Of a stretch of 64,000 bases of DNA, positions 1 to 11,255 are shown piece by piece. The stretch is from assembly GCA_039000515.1 (NCBI GenBank), contig JBCFYV010000012.1, positions 8,801,486-8,865,485 on the forward strand. The letters run 5' to 3'. A model generated the notes under the pieces. That model worked only from the letters and a program-made list of their open reading frames with translations, was not told where the DNA came from and searched no databases. Source of the DNA: Timema cristinae (Eukaryota > Arthropoda > Insecta > Phasmatodea > Timematidae). Within the stretch, counting starts at the first letter, position 1. The number at the start of each line of letters is the position of its first letter. The position numbers and the translations under genes were made by a program.

Positions 1-2269
1 GACAAGCAACATCCCTGGCGAGAACTAACTACATCTCTTCATATTAAAAAAAACTGTCTATATTTAAAAATAAGTTCCTTCCCCCCTTTGATTGGTAATT
101 GGTGATCGATGATCGATCGGCGCACGGGGGAGTGAATAGAACACGGATATTATAAAATATATATTTATTCGACGTAACTAAAAAATAATCCGTTCATATG
201 AAAACCGGTCTATAGACCTCCAGACGCCTTGGATATGTTGATTTGACCACCTATTCCAATATGACCTTGAACAAGTTTGTACTCGCTCCCCTGCTTTGTA
301 AACATCGTGAACATATAGACCATTTTCTTTTCCCCGAGGGCGTAACCCCCGGTTCAAGCTCTGTCTGCTCCACACCCCTTTATATGTTCCCTGGTGGTAG
401 CGTCTAATAAAACACGGATATTATAAAATATATATTTATTCGACGTAACTAATAAAAAATCCGTTCATATCGAAAACTGTCTATATTTGAAAAAAGTTCC
501 TTCCCCCTATGATTGGTAATTGGAGATCGATGATCGATCGGCGCACGGGGGAGTGAATAAAACACGGATATTATAAAATATATATTTATTCGACGTAACT
601 AAAAAAAAAAATCCGTTCATATGAAAACCGGTCTATAGACCTCCAGACGCCTTGGATATGTTTATTTGACCACCTTTTCCAATATGACCTTGAACAAGTT
701 TGTACTCGCTCCCCGGCTTTGTAAACTTTTTAAAAATGTGTAAATGTTCATCATTAGTTATACAACTCAAGGAGGCCTATAGCAGGGCGGTAAACAAAAT
801 AATTATGGTAATCTAAGTTTAGTCTTCCTGATGGGTGTGCTGGGAAAATTGGTACTTATAATTTCTCAATGTCTTGTGTTAGTATTAAACAATTGTATCT
901 ATCACTACTCATACAATAATTTAACTACACTAATGGAGTAGGATAAGGAGAGTTATATTTAAAAAAATCTAGAGCATTTACCTCTTATTATAAAACATGC
1001 CTAGTTAACAGAGCATAGTCAAACCTTGAACTAACAGATTGATAATATAAGACAATTATTATATTATTAGTTATGCTCATTGGTGATGTGCACGGATGTT
1101 TACACGATAGCACTGATCTATCATTTGAAGATGAATAGACAACAAAGCGTCCCTTGCTGATGCGGCGTATATGAGGATTTAGGTTTCAATTATAAATGAT
1201 ACAACAAAGTGAATTTCATTATTACATTTGTTTATAACCGTTTATTTTCTATATCATTATTGGCTTTCACGTTATTGTACAACATAATGGCACAAATTAT
1301 TTCATATTGTGTGTTATGGCTTTGAAGATAATTTTCAAAAAATAGGTTTTGAGTAAATTAACCTTAAGTATCTTTTCCTTTAAATACAAACACACATCTT
1401 GTTAATCACATTAATCCGTCTTTAAATAAATATACATTTTAGACCAAATTTTTCAACTAAATTTAACCAAATTTAAATATCCAAAAATGTATTATTTGTA
1501 AACTATTCTAAAATTATTTATTATATGTAAAAATTAAAACGTATTCTTATTTATCATGAAAATCTATTCCTATATTCCTATTTTGAAGTCAATTTTTAAA
1601 GTCATTTTAAAAACAATTCAAATTGTCTATTTGTATTAAGTAAACTACCCTAAATACATTCATAACGTAAAATGTCTCCAGATATCAATTTATAACACAC
1701 TCTTTAAAGCCATATCTTAAAATATTCATATTTAATAAAAACGGTTTTCAATAAATAGCCCAAAACTGAATTCAATAAAAAAACAAAAACAAGTATACAT
1801 CTTTATTTGTCATGTCCATATAAAACACTCACCAAATATACATTTCAAGAAAAATCTTTAAAACAATTTTCAAAACAATTTGAATTTTCAAAAGTAAACT
1901 ACTGTTTATTGTATTTACCTGGACAACACAACGGTTAATAAGAAGTAGCCCTTGCTCTTACAAGTTTGAATATCTATAGTATTATTTATCGCGTGGAAGG
2001 AGGGGTTCAATTCCCGAAACGGTTTAAACCACTATTAACAAATCCAAATTCCCAACAAAGTTAATCTATAAAATAATTTAAATTTGTCACTAAACACTCA
2101 CAAAAAAAAAATCCGCTCTCTCATTAATGCCCTGTGTTCAGCACTAGTGTCTGTATGTATGTATAGCAAGTGACTTGGCGTATTAATACATGAGATTTAA
2201 TCTAGGAAGTTCTTCTAGCTGTCAGATATGTATATACAAATACACACATGATGAGATTAATTAAAACAG
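1..2269 (+). repeat. Left arm of the palindrome
   Basis: Reverse complement of the right arm. The outer ~740 bases hold two copies of a subunit containing GACGTAACTA, a GATCGATGATCGATCGG palindromic stretch and a GC-rich block near 300-370. The inner ~1.5 kb (about 740-2269) is AT-rich single-copy sequence without tandem structure or convincing coding potential. The arm ends at 2269, where AATTAAAACAG stops matching the other side. Confidence 0.9.
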
Positions 2270-2329
2270 TTTACGTAAAAAAAAAACCTAATTTGATGTG
2301 TTAACTACTCATACTAGGACAGCATCAAT

Positions 2330-2351
2330 ACACACACACACACACACACAC
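2330..2351. repeat. (CA)n microsatellite
   Basis: About eleven CA dinucleotides in the palindrome spacer, just inside the end of the left arm. No other feature is associated with it. Confidence 0.9.
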
Positions 2352-2404
2352 CACTAATTAACGTTTAAAAAGATCTGGGTGATTCATCTATCCTTGTAGA
2401 GTTA

Positions 2405-2470
2405 TCATTTGCGTGGAAGGAGATTCAAACCCCAATCTCCTCAACAACGACAGTCTGGTCTACTGTGCGA
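2405..2470 (-). repeat. SINE-A fragment
   Basis: Short stretch with TTTGCGTGGAAGGAGA and CAAACCCCAATCTCC, matching the body and B-box side of the SINE-A family described at 45148-45402, on the minus strand. It lies in the palindrome spacer. Confidence 0.5.
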
Positions 2471-2647
2471 TGTACATAGAATTATACACACTATTTGTCA
2501 GCGAGTAACATCCAAATGGTACAATCAATAAACTTATATAGTAAATAGTGTAGGGTAACATATGCGTTGCTATTTATTCTGTGCCATCTACTCAGGAAAA
2601 TTGGTACTTGTTTTAACCAGTACATATAACATATATGAACAATGTTG

Positions 2648-2800
2648 GCTATCACTATACTATAGGGGTAGAATAATTAAAGGTAAGTTTACCCACAGTT
2701 GGGTGAAGAGAAAACGTGCTATACACATTTCAACACTCGTTGATTACCTGTCAAGGGTGTCCTGGAATTTAATGCTCGAAACTATATTTTGTTGACATAC
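2648..2800. repeat. Half-copy of the TTAA hairpin MITE family
   Basis: CTGTCAAGGGTGTCCTGGAA at 2748-2767 and the flanking bases resemble one arm of the hairpin MITE at 35517-35880. A sister fragment with the same continuation (TTTAATGCTCGAAACT) lies at 5099-5236, so this half-element occurs twice in the palindrome spacer. Confidence 0.5.
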
Positions 2801-2845
2801 AAATTATCCACTTAAATCTATAGTCTGAAGGTTGAAATCCTTCCA

Positions 2846-3295
2846 ATCAAAAAACCTCTAACCAACTCCAATCTAAATAACCAAAATAAATACAACAAAA
2901 GTGGAATCTATAAACTAACTTGTGAATGTAATGCTACATACATACGAAATATTGGAGGGGCACTTTCTATGCGTTATACTGAGCACTTAAGTGACTTTAA
3001 ATAGAATAGAATAAAATATAAATTGTCTGAATACCTGAAAACCTCAGCTCATCAACCAACACCCATTAACAAATGCATGACACTTTTTCAACCTTCCACC
3101 AAAGGTCCTAAAATGAGTTTCGCTGAAAACCTCCATATTTATAATGCTACTCTTCATCACAATATTATTTTTAACGAACAAACAAGTTTCAAGAACCAAT
3201 CCCTTATCAATATAATCAAGAACCTCCCACAATATGCGAAAATCAAAAACTCAAATAAGTCCCATCCTAAAAACCCGGCCCTCCTACCATCGTAG
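2846..3295 (+). pseudogene. Penelope-like retroelement, 3' GIY-YIG endonuclease end (5'-truncated)
   Basis: One reading frame runs to 3295 with a single internal TAG at 3002-3004. Before it the frame reads SGIYKLTCECNATYI, then a GALSMRYTEHL block. This is the GIY-YIG nuclease pattern found at the C-terminus of Penelope-like reverse transcriptases: the GIY motif, a Cys pair, the second YI/YV, the Arg and an EH. After the stop the frame continues with HLYLTA-like spacing of His, Leu and Asn residues ending near a LINIIKNLP motif, like the post-nuclease tail of these elements. No reverse transcriptase domain precedes it, so the element is 5'-truncated. The internal stop makes it a relic. The following hammerhead-like sequence at 3825-3898 supports the assignment. 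The family is inferred from motifs only. Confidence 0.72.
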
Positions 3296-3824
3296 TTTAG
3301 ACCTGTTTGGGCCAGTTTAAAGAAGATAAGAGCCTACATTTATTCTCCCTTTGTACTATATTTTCATTCTAAACAAAAACAATTTATTTTATTTTCATTT
3401 TTCTTCTATATATATTCAACAGCAAACAACCAAACGACTGACACACTAGCGACATCTCACATATTAACTCTTATCTTTCCCAAAAATGTCTACGTTGGTC
3501 ACTTGGTATTTTCTAGAACACCAATCACAAAGGTTATAAAATTAACAATTAACTGCACATAAATCTATTGCACTGTGTTAACACCAGGAATAATATCTTA
3601 GTCCCAATCTGAAGGAGAGCTTGCTAGTTTGGGTGTTTTTTTCATAATATTCAACTTTTTATATTTATAATTTTCGTCCTCTTATTTTATTTTTACAAAT
3701 TGATTACCTTTTTTAACACCAGTTTTTTGCTAATGTCTCTGTGTATCCTCAAATTGCTAGTTTGATTTCATCAGAATCTGTTTAGTTTGTTACTTTATCA
3801 TAACTTAATATTTACTATTATTGT
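3296..3824. other. Penelope-like 3' region, no gene seen
   Basis: AT-rich sequence between the nuclease stop and the ribozyme-like motif. It is presumably the element's 3' untranslated part. No open frame or repeat structure is recognisable. Confidence 0.4.
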
Positions 3825-3898
3825 ATTGGTTTGTCTCAGACCTGATGATGGCGTAATCGCCAAAACATCTCGTCCCCCAGCCAAGAGTAGAAACCAAT
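3825..3898 (+). ncRNA. Hammerhead-ribozyme-like motif of a Penelope-like element
   Basis: The core reads CTGATGA at 3842-3848, then a stem-loop TGGCGTAATCGCCA, then AAAC where GAAAC is expected, then CATCTCGTC with a GTC cleavage-type triplet. The outer stem is seen directly: ATTGGTTT at 3825-3832 is the exact complement of AAACCAAT at 3891-3898. Type I hammerheads are established components of the pseudo-LTRs of Penelope-like elements, and this one lies ~530 bp downstream of the GIY-YIG remnant on the same strand. The missing core G before AAA and poor pairing of stem I next to the core suggest it no longer cleaves. Confidence 0.55.
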
Positions 3899-4764
3899 TA
3901 TACAAGAAGATGAATCAAAACCACACAGATAAGGAAATACACATTATTCAAACTTTTCAAACGTCAAATTTTCCTTTTTGTATACGCTTCTTTCATAAAA
4001 ATCAATTATTTATTTATATGATTTTATATTTATAATATATCATAATTAAGTAATATATAGCATGGATGACACATCTATTGATTTCCATTAAATCTAAAAT
4101 TAATCTTGTCTCGATAGTTAACACAAGCAAGTTTTTAGAAACCATTTGACTCGAATAACAAGTCTTTAACATTAAATCCTTTACAATCTTTTAATAATTT
4201 TGTGAAATAAGTTTTGTATTATGTCTTTAATTTTAATATGTTTCATATAGATTTTATATTGTTAATTTGTTTACATGTGTAAGGTACATGAATAACAACC
4301 TAGACAAATATTTTAACCTTTTTATTAATTATCTTTCCATTGTCTCTGTTTAAATATCTTAAACATTACAGAATATGTATTTCTTCTCAACATATGTTCA
4401 AACTGTGTACTAGTATATTTAATTATTCAACTAATAAATTCACTACAAATGTCTTATTTTGTAGTGACCGTATGCAAGAGTGTCGCATCCATTATCTAAA
4501 ATATAGCGTTTGTCATCTCCTGGTGAAAGTGCAAGTTTATTCAAAGAGATACTGTACAATTGATGTTTCTCACTTCTTATCATGGACATATTGGCATAGT
4601 GTAAAATCCCCTGCTTTAAACACTTTTTATAATGACCATGCTTAATTTTCTTTTTGAGAGTTGTTTTTGATACGCCTTTACCAACTTTTTTCTCCTCAAG
4701 ACTCTCCTTTTGAATGGAGTATCTAGAGCATTTACCTATTATTATAACAACATCCCTGGCGAGG
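3899..4764. other. AT-rich spacer without a recognised gene
   Basis: No convincing coding sequence. Near 4722-4760 two short pieces known from the palindrome arm stand side by side: TCTAGAGCATTTACCT (as at about 969) and CAACATCCCTGGCGAG (as at about 7-22). Confidence 0.5.
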
Positions 4765-4915
4765 ATAATCTTGAATTTAGAGGAAGTGAGCCCGCATTTG
4801 CGTGGAGGGAGAATGGAAAATCATTTGAGGAAAGCCACCTCAGTTCATCCAACCGAGATTCGAACCTCAATCTCCCCCGTGCTAGGCAGTATACGGATAG
4901 AGGTAGTATTGTAAC
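4765..4915 (-). repeat. SINE-A copy, 5' half
   Basis: Carries the family's hallmark blocks: GCATTTGCGTGGAGGGAGA and the B-box complement GAGATTCGAACCTCAATCTC, followed by the tRNA-like head. The tail side is missing. A second partial copy of the body (ACCCACATTTGGGTGGAGAG) follows at about 4970-5045. Confidence 0.7.
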
Positions 4916-5098
4916 ATGTTAGACGTATTGAGAGAGAGAGGGGCTATTGGATCATATACCCTTCCCAGGATCACAATAGTACCCACATTTGGGTGGAGAG
5001 AGAGTTTGAAATAATGTAGGGAAAATACCCTCATTTTAATAGAGTTGTGAATGAAAACGATCTATACACATCTCTACGAAAATAGTTAATTATTCCTT

Positions 5099-5236
5099 GT
5101 TCACAAAGGTCGATTTTGATATGAAGATTTGATAAAATAATTTATAACTTTAATTTTCTTCACACGATGATATCAACACTTTTTGAATAACTGTCAAGGT
5201 TGTCCTGGAATTTAATGCTCGAAACTGTATTTTGTT
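5099..5236. repeat. Half-copy of the TTAA hairpin MITE family
   Basis: Contains ACTGTCAAGGTTGTCCTGGA and the same following bases as the fragment at 2648-2800. It also has TTTTCTTCACACGATGATATC, which resembles an arm of the hairpin MITE. A SINE-A body fragment follows at about 5310-5365. Confidence 0.5.
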
Positions 5237-5707
5237 GGCATAGTAAATAACATTCACACACACAAATAATATTAGTCACTTAATTCTTAAGCCAAAAATG
5301 ATAGGAAATGTACCTATATTTGCATGGAGGGAGAATGGAAAGTCCATAGGAAAACCTTCCTTAATAGACTTGGTGCTGATGAAGGAATCTATAATATATA
5401 AGTGGCGAGGATATGTTTATCAAATTTATTAAAACTTATAATACTCACAGAATCTCCCAGCGTTCTACATGTCTAGGCTGAATAAAGAGAATTTATCTCA
5501 TTTTTCCAGATTTGGAAGTGGAAAACGATTAATGAAAATTTACCCCAAAAATAAATAAATTAAATAAAATAACTTGCTGAGGGATCAAATCCAGACCTTC
5601 CCATAATCTGTTTCTAAAATGACATGTGCCAAGGGATCCAATGACGGGTGCCACTGACAAGTCGGGTTCGAGACCCCGGACCCGAGATCAAGTGTTTTGA
5701 AGCTCGC
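5237..5707. other. Spacer end of the palindrome
   Basis: AT-rich, with a SINE-A fragment (TTTGCATGGAGGGAGAATGG near 5320). Near 5660 is a B-box-like stretch, TCGGGTTCGAGACCCCGGA, which may be the remains of another tRNA-derived element. No coding sequence is seen. Confidence 0.45.
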
Positions 5708-8398
5708 TGTTTTAATTAATCTCATCATGTGTGTATTTGTATATACATATCTGACAGCTAGAAGAACTTCCTGGATTAAATCTCATGTATTAATACGCCA
5801 AGTCACTTGCTATACATACATACAGACACTAGTGCTGAACACAGGGCATTAATGAGAGAGCGGATTTTTTTTTTTGTGAGTGTTTAGTGACAAATTTAAA
5901 TTATTTTATAGATTAACTTTGTTGGGAATTTGGATTTGTTAATAGTGGTTTAAACCGTTTCGGGAATTGAACCCCTCCTTCCACGCGATAAATAATACTA
6001 TAGATATTCAAACTTGTAAGAGCAAGGGCTACTTCTTATTAACCGTTGTGTTGTCCAGGTAAATACAATAAACAGTGGTTTACTGTTGAAAATTCAAATT
6101 GTTTTGAAAATTGTTTAAAAGATTTTTCTTGAAATGTATATTTGGTGAGTGTTTTATATGGACATGACAAATAAAGATGTATACTTGTTTTGTTTTTTTA
6201 TTGAATTCAGTTTTGGGCTATTTATTGAAAACTGTTTTTATTAAATATGAATATTTTAAGATATGGCTTTAACGAGTGTGTTATAAATTGATATCTGGAG
6301 ACATTTTACGTTATAAATGTATTTAGGGGTAGTTTACTTAATACAAATAGACAATTTGAATTGTTTTTAAAATGACTTTAAAAATTGACTTCAAAATAGG
6401 AATATAGGAATAGATTTTCATGATAAATAAGAATACGTTTTAATTTTTACATATAATAAATAATTTTAGAATAGTTTACAAATAATACATTTTTGGATAT
6501 TTAAATTTGGTTAAATTTAGTTGAAAAATTTGGTCTAAAATGTATATTTATTTAAAGACGGATTAATGTGATTAACAAGATGTGTGTTTGTATTTAAAGG
6601 AAAAGATACTTAAGGTTAATTTACTCAAAACCTATTTTTTGAAAATTATCTTCAAAGCCATAACACACAATATGAAATAATTTGTGCCATTATGTTGTAC
6701 AATAACGTGAAAGCCAATAATGATATAGAAAATAAACGGTTATAAACAAATGTAATAATGAAATTCACTTTGTTGTATCATTTATAATTGAAACCTAAAT
6801 CCTCATATACGCCGCATCAGCAAGGGACGCTTTGTTGTCTATTCATCTTCAGATGATAGATCAGTGCTATCGTGTAAACATCCGTGCTCATCACCAATGA
6901 GCATAACTAATAATATAATAATTGTCTTATATTATCAATCTGTTAGTTCAAGGTTTGACTATGCTCTGTTAACTAGGCATGTTTTATAATAAGAGGTAAA
7001 TGCTCTAGATTTTTTTAAATATAACTCTCCTTATCCTACTCCATTAGTGTAGTTAAATTATTGTATGAGTAGTGATAGATACAATTGTTTAATACTAACA
7101 CAAGACATTGAGAAATTATAAGTACCAATTTTCCCAGCACACCCATCAGGAAGACTAAACTTAGATTACCATAATTATTTTGTTTACCGCCCTGCTATAG
7201 GCCTCCTTGAGTTGTATAACTAATGATGAACATTTACACATTTTTAAAAAGTTTACAAAGCCGGGGAGCGAGTACAAACTTGTTCAAGGTCATATTGGAA
7301 AAGGTGGTCAAATAAACATATCCAAGGCGTCTGGAGGTCTATAGACCGGTTTTAATATGAACGGATTTTTTTTTAGTTACGTCGAATAAATATATATTTT
7401 ATAATATCCGTGTTTTATTCACTCCCCCGTGCGCCGATCGATCATCGATCACCAATTACCAATCATAGGGGGAAGGAACTTTTTTAAAATATAGACAGTT
7501 TTCGATATGAACGGATTTTTTATTAGTTACGTCGAATAAATATATATTTTTATAATATCCGTGTTTTATTAGACGCTACCACCAGGGAACATATAAAGGG
7601 GTGTGGAGCGGACAGAGCTTGAACCGGGGGTTACGCCCTCGGGGAAAAGAAAATGGTCTATATGTTCACGATGTTTACAAAGCCGGGGAGCGAGTACAAA
7701 CTTGTTCAAGGTCATATTGGAAAAGGTGGTCAAATAAACATATCCAAGGCGTCTGGAGGTCTATAGACCGGTTTTAATATGAACGGATTTTTTTTTAGTT
7801 ACGTCGAATAAATATATATTTTATAATATCCGTGTTTTATTCACTCCCCCGTGCGCCGATCGATCATCGATCACCAATTACCAATCATAGGGGGAAGGAA
7901 CTTTTTTAAAATATAGGCAGTTTTCGATATGAACGGATTTTTTATTAGTTACGTCGAATAAATATATATTTTATAATATCCGTGTTTTATTAGACGCTAC
8001 CACCAGGGAACATATAAAGGGGTGTGGAGCGGACAGAGCTTGAACCGGGGGTTACGCCCTCGGGGAAAAGAAAATGGTCTATATGTTCACGATGTTTACA
8101 AAGCAGGGGAGCGAGTACAAACTTGTTCAAGGTCATATTGGAATAGGTGGTCAAATCAACATATCCAAGGCGTCTGGAGGTCTATAGACCGGTTTTCATA
8201 TGAACGGATTTTTTTTTAGTTACGTCGAATAAATATATATTTTATAATATCCGTGTTTTATTCACTCCCCCGTGCGCCGATCGATCATCGATCACCAATT
8301 ACCAATCATAGGGGGGAAGGAACTTATTTTTAAATATAGACAGTTTTTTTTTATATATGAAGAGATGTAGTTAGTTCTCGCCAGGGATGTTGCTTGTC
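5708..8398 (-). repeat. Right arm of the palindrome
   Basis: Reverse complement of 1-2269, from CTGTTTTAATT at 5708 to TGCTTGTC at 8391-8398. It is about 420 bases longer than the left arm because it carries three rather than two copies of the tandem subunit. The inner part (5708-7250) is the AT-rich unique portion of the arm. Confidence 0.9.
7250..8220. repeat. ~421-bp tandem subunits of the arm (three copies)
   Basis: GTTTACAAAGCCGGGGAGCG recurs at about 7250, 7671 and 8093 (the last with CAGGGG), so the period is about 421 bp. Each unit holds a GC-richer block starting TGTGGAGCGGACAGAGCTTG, a run with GTTACGTCGAATAAATATAT, and the palindromic CGATCGATCATCGATC stretch. In all copies the GC-rich block stays open for about 58-65 codons in one frame. 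That frame has no ATG start and I do not call it a gene. Confidence 0.85.
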
Positions 8399-8870
8399 CA
8401 TCCCCAAGAACATCAACCTCGAGATACAATAGGCCGTTTTTGGTATGAAGGGATAACTATAAGCGATGACGGTTGTAGGGAAAGGGGATAAAGTGTTTTG
8501 AGTCGAGGGACGGGCCTTTTTCGATATCAAGGGATTTTTTAGTTACGTCGAATAAATATATATTTTATAATATCCGTGTTTTATTCACTCCCCCATGCGC
8601 CGATCGATCATCGATCACCAATTACCAATCATAGGACAAAGGAACTTTTTTTTTTAAATATAGACAGTTTTCGATATTAAGGGATGTTGCAGGCGCTGTA
8701 GGTGGGAGGGCTTCCTGATAATTAATCACCAATTAGTATATATATATATTTTTGTAATATCCGTGTTTTAAACCCTCTCGATCATCGACAATTCATCACC
8801 AATCATCCATTCTCGAAAATCGATTCGGGGGGACACGTACTATCCCTTCCTATAGAAAATGGTCTATAGT
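8399..8870. repeat. Degenerate subunit copies beyond the arm
   Basis: Just outside the palindrome the sequence still contains GTTACGTCGAATAAATATAT, CGATCGATCATCGATC and TTCGATATCAAGGGA, more diverged than the arm units. The matching left side would lie outside the window, so the palindrome may be larger than what is visible here. Confidence 0.75.
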
Positions 8871-10549
8871 TTTTTCATACTCAGATATCACCCTTCATAC
8901 ACAAATACGGACTATATGTTCACTTGTTAGGATGTTTACAAATTCCTCAACTGTTAGCAATAACAACGCGTCACAAATATAGCCTGAGGGCTGTACCGAG
9001 GGGGCATGTACAGTAGTTAGGTGCCATTAGATAATTACCCATTTACAAGCTAGTATCGTTTTGCAAGCTTTGGCTAACATGCTGTATCGGAATTCAGGCG
9101 GCAATGGAGGGTTAAGCTAATCTCTGTCACCTTGAGTCAAAGAAACATTAATACAATGTGAATTGGGATAAGAAGGGCCAATGTCCAATTATGAAAATTT
9201 GCGTAGTTAAATATAAACATCTTAATATATTCAGTAACCAAAATACTCACAAAGTCTTAACTGCTGTGTGAATAAATATAGTTGGTCCCTACTTACAACA
9301 ATGAGAGTATTACTCATGTGATACATTATTTTCAAAGAAATAAACACACGCTTCTCCATACACAAAGTTTAATGACATTAGGACTTATTTACATGAGGCA
9401 GTAAAACATGTAATATACTTCACTCTTATCCTACATTCTTTCTTGAGTTTTCTCATTCCTGAGCACTACAGGTTGTAACAATAAGTTTTAATATTCAGAG
9501 TATATGAAACTACTGTACATTGAATATTTAGTCCACTATTATAATAAATAAAAATAAGCATTCCTGCTCATATCATACATAGTTATTTTAAATAAAATTT
9601 GGTCTAAATGTAATTTGGAGAAGTTCCCTGTATGTTTTTATCTACTATATTTATTTCAAGGTCTAGGATTTGACTTTGAAATAAGTTATTTTCCAAAAAA
9701 TTAATGAACGAACTTTTTTGTACTCAAAGTGTTAATATGTTAAATTTATTTTATTAGCTTGTTAAATGTTATAACTATTAATTTGAATTTGTTGCATTCT
9801 CGCAGTTTGTGCGCTATTTTCAGAATAAATGTATCGAATCCCAAACAATAAGTACGCACGATGATTATTTTTATATAATTAATAAAATGTGACTATTTTT
9901 GCTTTCGAACAAGATCCAATGGATTGTATAAATTTTGAGGTGGAAAAGTATTAACACAATATTATTTTATATCCTTGTTAATAACAAGTTTGTGAAGCAT
10001 GGATCAATGGAAGAAAGGGCGCACAAAGAAACTCAAAGATATAATTGATTATTTAATTGCTTGTCGTAAAGGGCAAGTTTTGTTTAATGATATCATATTG
10101 CTGGCGCTTAGGCTATCTGTATTTACTAATTTAAGTACAACGGTTGAGTATTGATACTATTTTATTTATTGTAGAAATAATATCAAATTTAAGATACAAA
10201 TAAATATTTCTATATAACAATGTAGCGATTATTCTGATGTTTCAAGTATTTTTCTTAAAAAGCTCCTAGCTTAAAGTAAATGTTACTAACACTCCGTAAC
10301 GCACTTATAGTATGTTCAAAATCTCTTGTGCCTTGGCCGAGTTCGTATCACGCTAGTACTAAGTAATTTCAACCTTACAGGGAATCTAACTAGCAAAGTT
10401 ATTAGAGCTGATTAATTTACGCAATCATTGCTCAGTCATTGCGCTTTAGCATTCTTGACTACAACATGGAGTCGATGATAAGTAAAATATATTTAAAACC
10501 ATTAAAGTTAATGAACTTTGGTGTTCCCAATGCCACAAAGTAAGTAAGT
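8871..10549. other. AT-rich region with an inverted repeat end, no gene seen
   Basis: Positions 9022-9190 match 12585-12757 in reverse complement (see that entry). A short open frame starts at the ATG near 10000 and ends near 10155; it is Lys-rich at its start, matches nothing I know, and is left uncalled. The rest is AT-rich unique-looking sequence. Confidence 0.4.
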
Positions 10550-10880
10550 AAGTAGTTGTTACCCAACAGGTTCTTGAGTATAGTGGTCAGATTTACTGAC
10601 TTCAGGTCCCGAAGTCCCGGGTTCGATCCCCACTTCATTCAATTCTGTCTGCGAAGCAGTGGGCCTGAAACGGAACTAAAATCAACCTCGTGAGGACAAA
10701 TTAGGAGCTACTTGAATGAATAAGTAGCGCTTCAGTCTAGAAAACTGAGATAGAAGGCTGGAGGGTTCGTTGTGCTGACCAAATGACACCCTCAACCCGA
10801 AAATGTTGGCACTATCTTCGCCAACATACGGCAGCCTCTCGATTGGTATAGCCTGCTTGCAGGCTGACACCATGGAGATA
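10550..10880 (+). repeat. SINE-B copy (tRNA-derived)
   Basis: The head has the B-box stretch CCGGGTTCGATCCCC. The body has TCTGCGAAGCAGTGGGCCTG, TCAGTCTAGAAAACTGAGAT and TTGGCACTATCTTCGCCAAC. The same blocks in the same order occur at 21278-21575, which defines the family. An RNA polymerase III promoter in the head is the known mode of expression for tRNA-derived SINEs. Confidence 0.75.
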
Positions 10881-10997
10881 TTACTAAAGTTAAAATCTAC
10901 CAATAGGATGAAAAAATATTCCCATAAAACTTTATTTCTGGAAAATTGTGTAAATCCTATAATGTTTGAAAACTGTAAGCACCGTATTAAATAACAG

Positions 10998-11255
10998 ATA
11001 CCCACTTCAATGGCCAAGTGGTCTAATGCGTCACTCCAGTAGTAAATTGGCCTGCTGATAGTGGAGCGCTTGGTGTTCAAATCCTGGTCAGGTCTACTGA
11101 GGGTAATTTTTCCTAAATTGTTTCCCCATCTCCCAAAATAAAAATGCTGGTAGATAACCTCTCAAATGCTTCCTTCCTCATTACTTCCCAATTATATTAT
11201 TGTATATGCGTATAATATGAACAGGTATTATGACGCGGTGATATCAGTAATAAAA
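10998..11255 (+). repeat. SINE-A copy
   Basis: A-box-like TGGCCAAGTGGTCTAATGCG is followed by B-box GGTGTTCAAATCCTGG and then the family body (TTTTTCCTAAATTG, CCCATCTCCC). It ends in the eroded family 3' end (GCGTATAATATGAACAGGTA) and an A-rich tail. Confidence 0.75.

Larger units (their letters stand above)
1..8398. mobile_element. Giant palindromic (foldback-like) element
   Basis: The first 2269 bases reappear as the reverse complement at 5708-8398, so base 1 pairs with about 8398 and the left end probably lies outside the window. The arms agree almost base for base; differences are homopolymer lengths, scattered substitutions and one extra tandem unit on the right. The ~3.4 kb spacer is unrelated to the arms and holds a Penelope-like remnant and SINE pieces. 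Long inverted repeats made of tandem subunits are the known architecture of foldback transposons such as Drosophila FB and Galileo. I saw no transposase in the arms. A segmental inverted duplication or an assembly artefact are alternatives. The inverted symmetry is certain; the mobile-element reading is inference. Confidence 0.6.

Noticed and set aside
3023..3295. Stand-alone 90-codon gene
   Set aside because: It is the in-frame continuation of the Penelope-like nuclease end after a single stop codon, and its start is not an ATG.
10000..10155. Short Lys-rich open frame with ATG
   Set aside because: About 50 codons in AT-rich DNA, no motif and no context; expected by chance.
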